This document shows, in pieces, positions 26,636 to 30,052 of a stretch of 30,052 bases of DNA. The position numbers and the translations under genes were made by a program. The DNA is from Pirellulaceae bacterium (GTDB taxonomy: Bacteria; Planctomycetota; Planctomycetia; Pirellulales; Pirellulaceae): NCBI GenBank assembly GCA_022448645.1, contig JAKVBZ010000064.1, forward strand, positions 1 to 30,052, written 5' to 3'. The notes below the pieces were generated by a model that was not told the DNA's origin, ran no database searches, and worked only from the letters and a program-made list of their open reading frames with translations. The first letter of the stretch is position 1; every line of letters starts with the position of its first letter.

Positions 26636-26860
26636 ACACGTTATGGTTGACCGCAAAACCATACACTACGTGAGAACTGGAGCCTCTTTTATCACTTCCT
26701 TGGGAAATGTAGGACGGGGCTCCAGGCGAGTCCTTTGCGTTTTCAGATTTTGAAAGACACTAGTTTCGCGCCCAAGAATCCTTATTTTCATTCTCAAGAA
26801 GCGAATGTCCTTTGTGCGGCAACTTGACATATCCACGTAGAAACCGGCACCATCCCACTA
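26636..26860. other. 225-base gap with two inverted repeats
   Basis: TATGGTT (26642-26648) pairs with AACCATA (26657-26663) just after the MocA-like stop. CTGGAGCC (26677-26684) pairs with GGCTCCAG (26718-26725) around a 33-base loop. Neither is followed by a run of T. The gap must also hold the promoter of the next gene; a TTGACA at 26824 has no fitting -10 box. Confidence 0.3.
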
Positions 26861-28657
26861 ATGCAATCCCAAAATAATCTATCTCAAGGGACTTCTGCTG
26901 GTCCATCCTCGGGACAATCTCCCGTCAACTTGACACCCGACTGTCGCTCGAACACGCCCCCCGACGCTTCCCATAGAAAACTCGTGCTCTCCGACGATTG
27001 GCGAATCTTCATTGCCTTTCCTTGTTTCATCCTTGGATATCTTGGGGCTACCGGGAATCTCTGGACCGGGCCTCGTTTGGAAGATGACAATCAGATCTTG
27101 CGCCTGCAAATTGAATTGGAGGAGGGGGGATTCTTTGCGGTACTGGTCGACGAGCTTGAATCTCGTTGGGGGATGCAGCGATTGCTACCAACTTATTGTG
27201 TGCAAAAGGTTGTTTTAGCACACATCTTCGGTGCCAATTTCACGGCTTGGACGATCTGGAACGGACTGGTCGGAGCCGCAACGGGCTGTCTGCTGTATCT
27301 CTTTATGCGCACATGGCATTATTCTTATTTCGAGTCAATCGTTTTTGCGCTCCTTACGATTCTCGGCGAACAATCCATTCTTTGGTGGCGGACGTTGCAC
27401 GGAGAAGGGATCGGAATGCTGCTATTGGCAGCGTCGCTCGTGGTGATGGCGCGCCGCGTCAACATTGGCAAACTGAGATTCGAATTGGTTTTTTGCATCT
27501 TGCTGACCCTGGCGGTACTGTGCAAAGAAAGCTTCGTCCTGCTGATTCCCGCCTTGTTATTCCTGAAGTTGTGGAAGACGTACCAATTGCCACAAACGAG
27601 ATTCGTTGGCGCACTTCGAGCGAACCTGTTGTCGATCGTCTGGTTGATCGGCGTCACTGCCACGGTGGGGACGGTCATCTTGTTTGTGTTTCGCACAACG
27701 GGATTTAGCTACGCCGGCTGGGAGGGTTTCGATGGGGAACGCTTCTTTGTGACATGGAGTCAATACGCCTGGGTGATGAACAGCTGGCTCATCGTGCCAC
27801 TGTTGGCCGCGTTCGCCATGACCATATTCTTGCCTCCTGGGGATGCTAAATCGTCTTTGACAACCTCACGATTCAACCGTACTTTCTATTCATTTTTGTG
27901 CGCCTGGATCTTTTGTTTGCTGGTCGTGCTTCCCCAGTTGCTGCTGTACATGAAAACAGGGATCTCGAATGAAATGACTTCCGAAGCCGATTTTTCTCGT
28001 TACATCGTGCCTGGCATCCTAGGCTATGCGTTCGCCGTGGCGCACACGCTTTGTCTGGTTCGACAACAGCCGTCTCGTTGGATTTGGCCCGGCAGATTGG
28101 CCACCGCGGCAGTCGTCCTGGCATTATTGGTCAACTCTGTCGTAGCGTATCGTGAAGGACGGGTTTACGCCGACTACTCGCACACTAACGACCGGTGGTT
28201 TGAGACCATCGAAACCAACACTGATCCGAATGACCCCATTGTGCTCGTCTATCTGAATTCTGCAGATGGAGAATATCCGACACAAGTGGCACTGCGAGTC
28301 TATTACATCCTCAGCCAACGACACGGACGCAGTAACTTCTATTGCTGTCCCATCCCGCCTGAGCCTTCAGTGTCCGCAGGAGCTGCCAATGCAAAACGTG
28401 ATGACACACGGTACCACGGAATGAAATTGCACGCCATCAATGACCTGAGTGTGTCGGTGCCGATTAACACGATACTTATCCTGAACTGGGGCAAGATCGT
28501 CAACATTCCGGGACCAGTAGGTCCTACATTGGATAAACTCTTGCCGCAACTTCAACCGACTTGGTTCCAGCGCAGTGAGTTCCGACGAGAACAACATCCT
28601 CATCATCACGTAAGCTACTTTCGAACGGAACCACCCTCACGTCCACAGCCAGATTAG
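26861..28657 (+). CDS. multi-pass membrane protein, probable GT-C-type glycosyltransferase
   Basis: The protein has 598 residues with about ten hydrophobic segments. A long hydrophilic N-terminus (about 1-47) precedes the first TM. The first loop carries an acidic PRLEDDNQIL motif (E74, D75, D76), in the place where GT-C enzymes of the ArnT/PMT class keep catalytic acids. A soluble C-terminal domain of about 150 residues follows the last TM. Such enzymes use polyprenyl-linked sugars at the outer face of the inner membrane. The acceptor cannot be told. The exact family is uncertain; the fold class is inferred from layout and the acidic loop. Confidence 0.75.
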   Translation: MQSQNNLSQGTSAGPSSGQSPVNLTPDCRSNTPPDASHRKLVLSDDWRIFIAFPCFILGYLGATGNLWTGPRLEDDNQILRLQIELEEGGFFAVLVDELESRWGMQRLLPTYCVQKVVLAHIFGANFTAWTIWNGLVGAATGCLLYLFMRTWHYSYFESIVFALLTILGEQSILWWRTLHGEGIGMLLLAASLVVMARRVNIGKLRFELVFCILLTLAVLCKESFVLLIPALLFLKLWKTYQLPQTRFVGALRANLLSIVWLIGVTATVGTVILFVFRTTGFSYAGWEGFDGERFFVTWSQYAWVMNSWLIVPLLAAFAMTIFLPPGDAKSSLTTSRFNRTFYSFLCAWIFCLLVVLPQLLLYMKTGISNEMTSEADFSRYIVPGILGYAFAVAHTLCLVRQQPSRWIWPGRLATAAVVLALLVNSVVAYREGRVYADYSHTNDRWFETIETNTDPNDPIVLVYLNSADGEYPTQVALRVYYILSQRHGRSNFYCCPIPPEPSVSAGAANAKRDDTRYHGMKLHAINDLSVSVPINTILILNWGKIVNIPGPVGPTLDKLLPQLQPTWFQRSEFRREQHPHHHVSYFRTEPPSRPQPD

Positions 28658-28672
28658 CATCTTTGAAAGCAT

Positions 28673-28690
28673 CTCGAGCCAATGGCCGAG
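28673..28690. terminator. short hairpin between convergent genes
   Basis: CTCGAGCC-AAT-GGCCGAG forms a 7-bp GC-rich stem with one bulged A and a 3-base loop. It lies between the stops of two convergent genes and could serve both strands, but it has no T-run. Confidence 0.25.
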
Positions 28691-28758
28691 TGTTAACGGC
28701 GACAGAGATCCCTCGCTTGCCGAACCACTCGTTCCTCGATGTCACTCGACGACATTGC

Positions 28759-30052
28759 TCATCGGAACCGGAAACCATACAAGTCTGCGTCCTGCACCAT
28801 GATATACAGCCGCACGGTCTTGCCCAACAACTTTTCCAGGTTGCCGTCGTTCCACTGGACTTCGTGCTCGATGCTGTTGGCGCGGATGGGCTTGCACTGC
28901 ATGACCTGAAAGCCTTCTTCCAAGTGCGTGCGGCCCTGGCGGTCGCGGACCATGTAGTTCGGCAAGTTGGCCACGGTATTGAAGATCACCATCTTCTTAT
29001 CGATGCCGATCCCCACCCGCACCTCGCCACGGCTGGCGTCGACATTCAACTGCAGCATCTTGCCTGTAACTTTCAGAGGCTTGGTGATTAGAAACTGCGG
29101 TGTGTTACCGGCGGTCAAGCTGACGTACCGGTTATGTTTCTGCGTGTACAGGGCACCCTGAATATGTGTATTTCGACCTTGATAGTACGTCGAACCAGCG
29201 TGATCTCCGTTGATCACGGTGCAATAGAACCAGTCCTCGTCCCCCATGCGGACCGGCGAAGTGTACGTGATTACGCCGCGATTGTAGCTGTCTTGTTCGG
29301 TGCCGTGAGGAATCCAGGCCTCGCGGCTCACGGTGCGATCCCAGGTAAATCCACCGTCCCGACTGGTGGCGATGCGGATCTCCATGGGGCCTTTCATATG
29401 CACACGGCCGATCAGCTCCTGAGCCAGGACTGAGTAGTCGGGTCGGGTCTGGTCCCCGATAAACCACTCGATAAATCCCAGCACCATGCCTTCGGTGTGA
29501 ATCGCACACATCCCGTACATCTCATCGAAGAAACGGGGATCGGTCGAGTCGTGTGCGTCGGGGTATACAACCGGCTGTACGGTCCAGTTCCGCAGGTCCT
29601 TGGTAGCCCAACGAGCGATGCAGCGTGTCGGCGGATGGTTGGGACTCTGTCGCATGTAGACCCACTCGTCGGTCCGATCGTCCCAAAAATGGAGGCCCAA
29701 CTTGTAGCTGGGTTTGGTGCCAACCTCCACCAACTTTTCTCTCCAATTCGGATCGTTCTCCCAGTCGGGAAGTTCCTTGCAGAAAAACAACCGCATCTTC
29801 TGGCCTAGCGGTTCATCGCCCAGCCCAATCAGAAACCGCTGATTGGGGTCACTGACGTTACCATAGGTGTGCAGGGCATATGGAACGCCGCTTGGCAACA
29901 AGTTGTTGTCCTTTCCACCGGAAAATTCCACCAATCCCAGAATCGGTTTTTCCCAGTGGATACCGTCGTCGCTAACGGCGTACGCGGTCGTATCATTGGG
30001 GACATTGACTCCGTGGGTCCGATAGTAGCATTCCAGTTTCCCATCTTTGCGC
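28759..30052 (-). CDS. sialidase-like beta-propeller protein, partial
   Basis: The gene runs off the right edge: the frame stays open from the TGA at 28761-28759 to 30051, giving at least 430 residues without its start. An internal TTG at 29934 is not a likely start because clear family sequence (AYAVSDDGIHWEKP) lies upstream of it. Asp-box-like motifs SDDGIHW and SRDGGFTW, plus repeated short beta segments, point to a five- or six-bladed propeller as in sialidases and GH32/43-like proteins, which are abundant in planctomycetes. Sugar binding or hydrolysis is likely; the substrate is unknown. It is convergent with the GT-C-like gene. Confidence 0.8.
   Translation of the reverse strand, partial: RKDGKLECYYRTHGVNVPNDTTAYAVSDDGIHWEKPILGLVEFSGGKDNNLLPSGVPYALHTYGNVSDPNQRFLIGLGDEPLGQKMRLFFCKELPDWENDPNWREKLVEVGTKPSYKLGLHFWDDRTDEWVYMRQSPNHPPTRCIARWATKDLRNWTVQPVVYPDAHDSTDPRFFDEMYGMCAIHTEGMVLGFIEWFIGDQTRPDYSVLAQELIGRVHMKGPMEIRIATSRDGGFTWDRTVSREAWIPHGTEQDSYNRGVITYTSPVRMGDEDWFYCTVINGDHAGSTYYQGRNTHIQGALYTQKHNRYVSLTAGNTPQFLITKPLKVTGKMLQLNVDASRGEVRVGIGIDKKMVIFNTVANLPNYMVRDRQGRTHLEEGFQVMQCKPIRANSIEHEVQWNDGNLEKLLGKTVRLYIMVQDADLYGFRFR

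Noticed and set aside
26824..26829. TTGACA resembling a -35 box before the GT-C-like gene
   Set aside because: No reasonable -10 hexamer is found 16-18 bases downstream.

Overview
The window looks like chromosomal DNA from a planctomycete, most likely a Pirellulaceae-type organism. This rests on family content, not on any search: a MoxR/DUF58/BatA-type vWA cluster joined to a very large TPR/PQQ-propeller protein, an NPCBM-domain protein, divergent HtrA-like proteins and a sialidase-like propeller protein. Base composition is moderate. Many starts lack a clear Shine-Dalgarno site, while a few TTG/GTG starts have excellent ones. No rRNA, tRNA, CRISPR array or intact mobile element was seen.

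Bases 1-569 hold an upstream region with a possible broken small gene on the minus strand. From about 570 to 24851 fourteen genes run on the plus strand, mostly tightly packed, with several 4-base ATGA/GTGA overlaps. In order they are: a secreted TPR/PQQ-like giant; a MoxR AAA+ ATPase; a DUF58 vWA protein; a BatA-type vWA membrane protein; a 48-codon ORF coupled on both sides; a second vWA membrane protein whose vWA domain is interrupted by two membrane helices; a three-TM protein with a helical C-terminus; (395-base gap with a strong structured element); a TM-anchored coiled-coil protein; a secreted helical protein; an NPCBM-domain protein; an HtrA-like serine protease with an intact triad and a possible LolA-like tail; two HtrA-like paralogs that have lost all three catalytic residues, the second also carrying a degenerate esterase-like domain; and a small three-TM protein.

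The right end is more ordinary: metF on the minus strand, a divergent MocA-like nucleotidyltransferase, a multi-pass GT-C-like membrane protein, and a convergent sialidase-like propeller protein running off the window end.

Working model (inference): MoxR in the cytosol acts on DUF58 and on membrane-anchored vWA proteins with intact MIDAS motifs. Membrane-anchored coiled-coil proteins and an envelope set (propeller scaffold, NPCBM protein, one live and two dead HtrA-like proteins) would extend this across the membrane, as an envelope assembly or quality-control machine. The most unusual points are the protease/pseudoprotease triplet, the vWA domain split by a TM hairpin, the doubly coupled 48-codon ORF and the large hairpin at 15270-15346.
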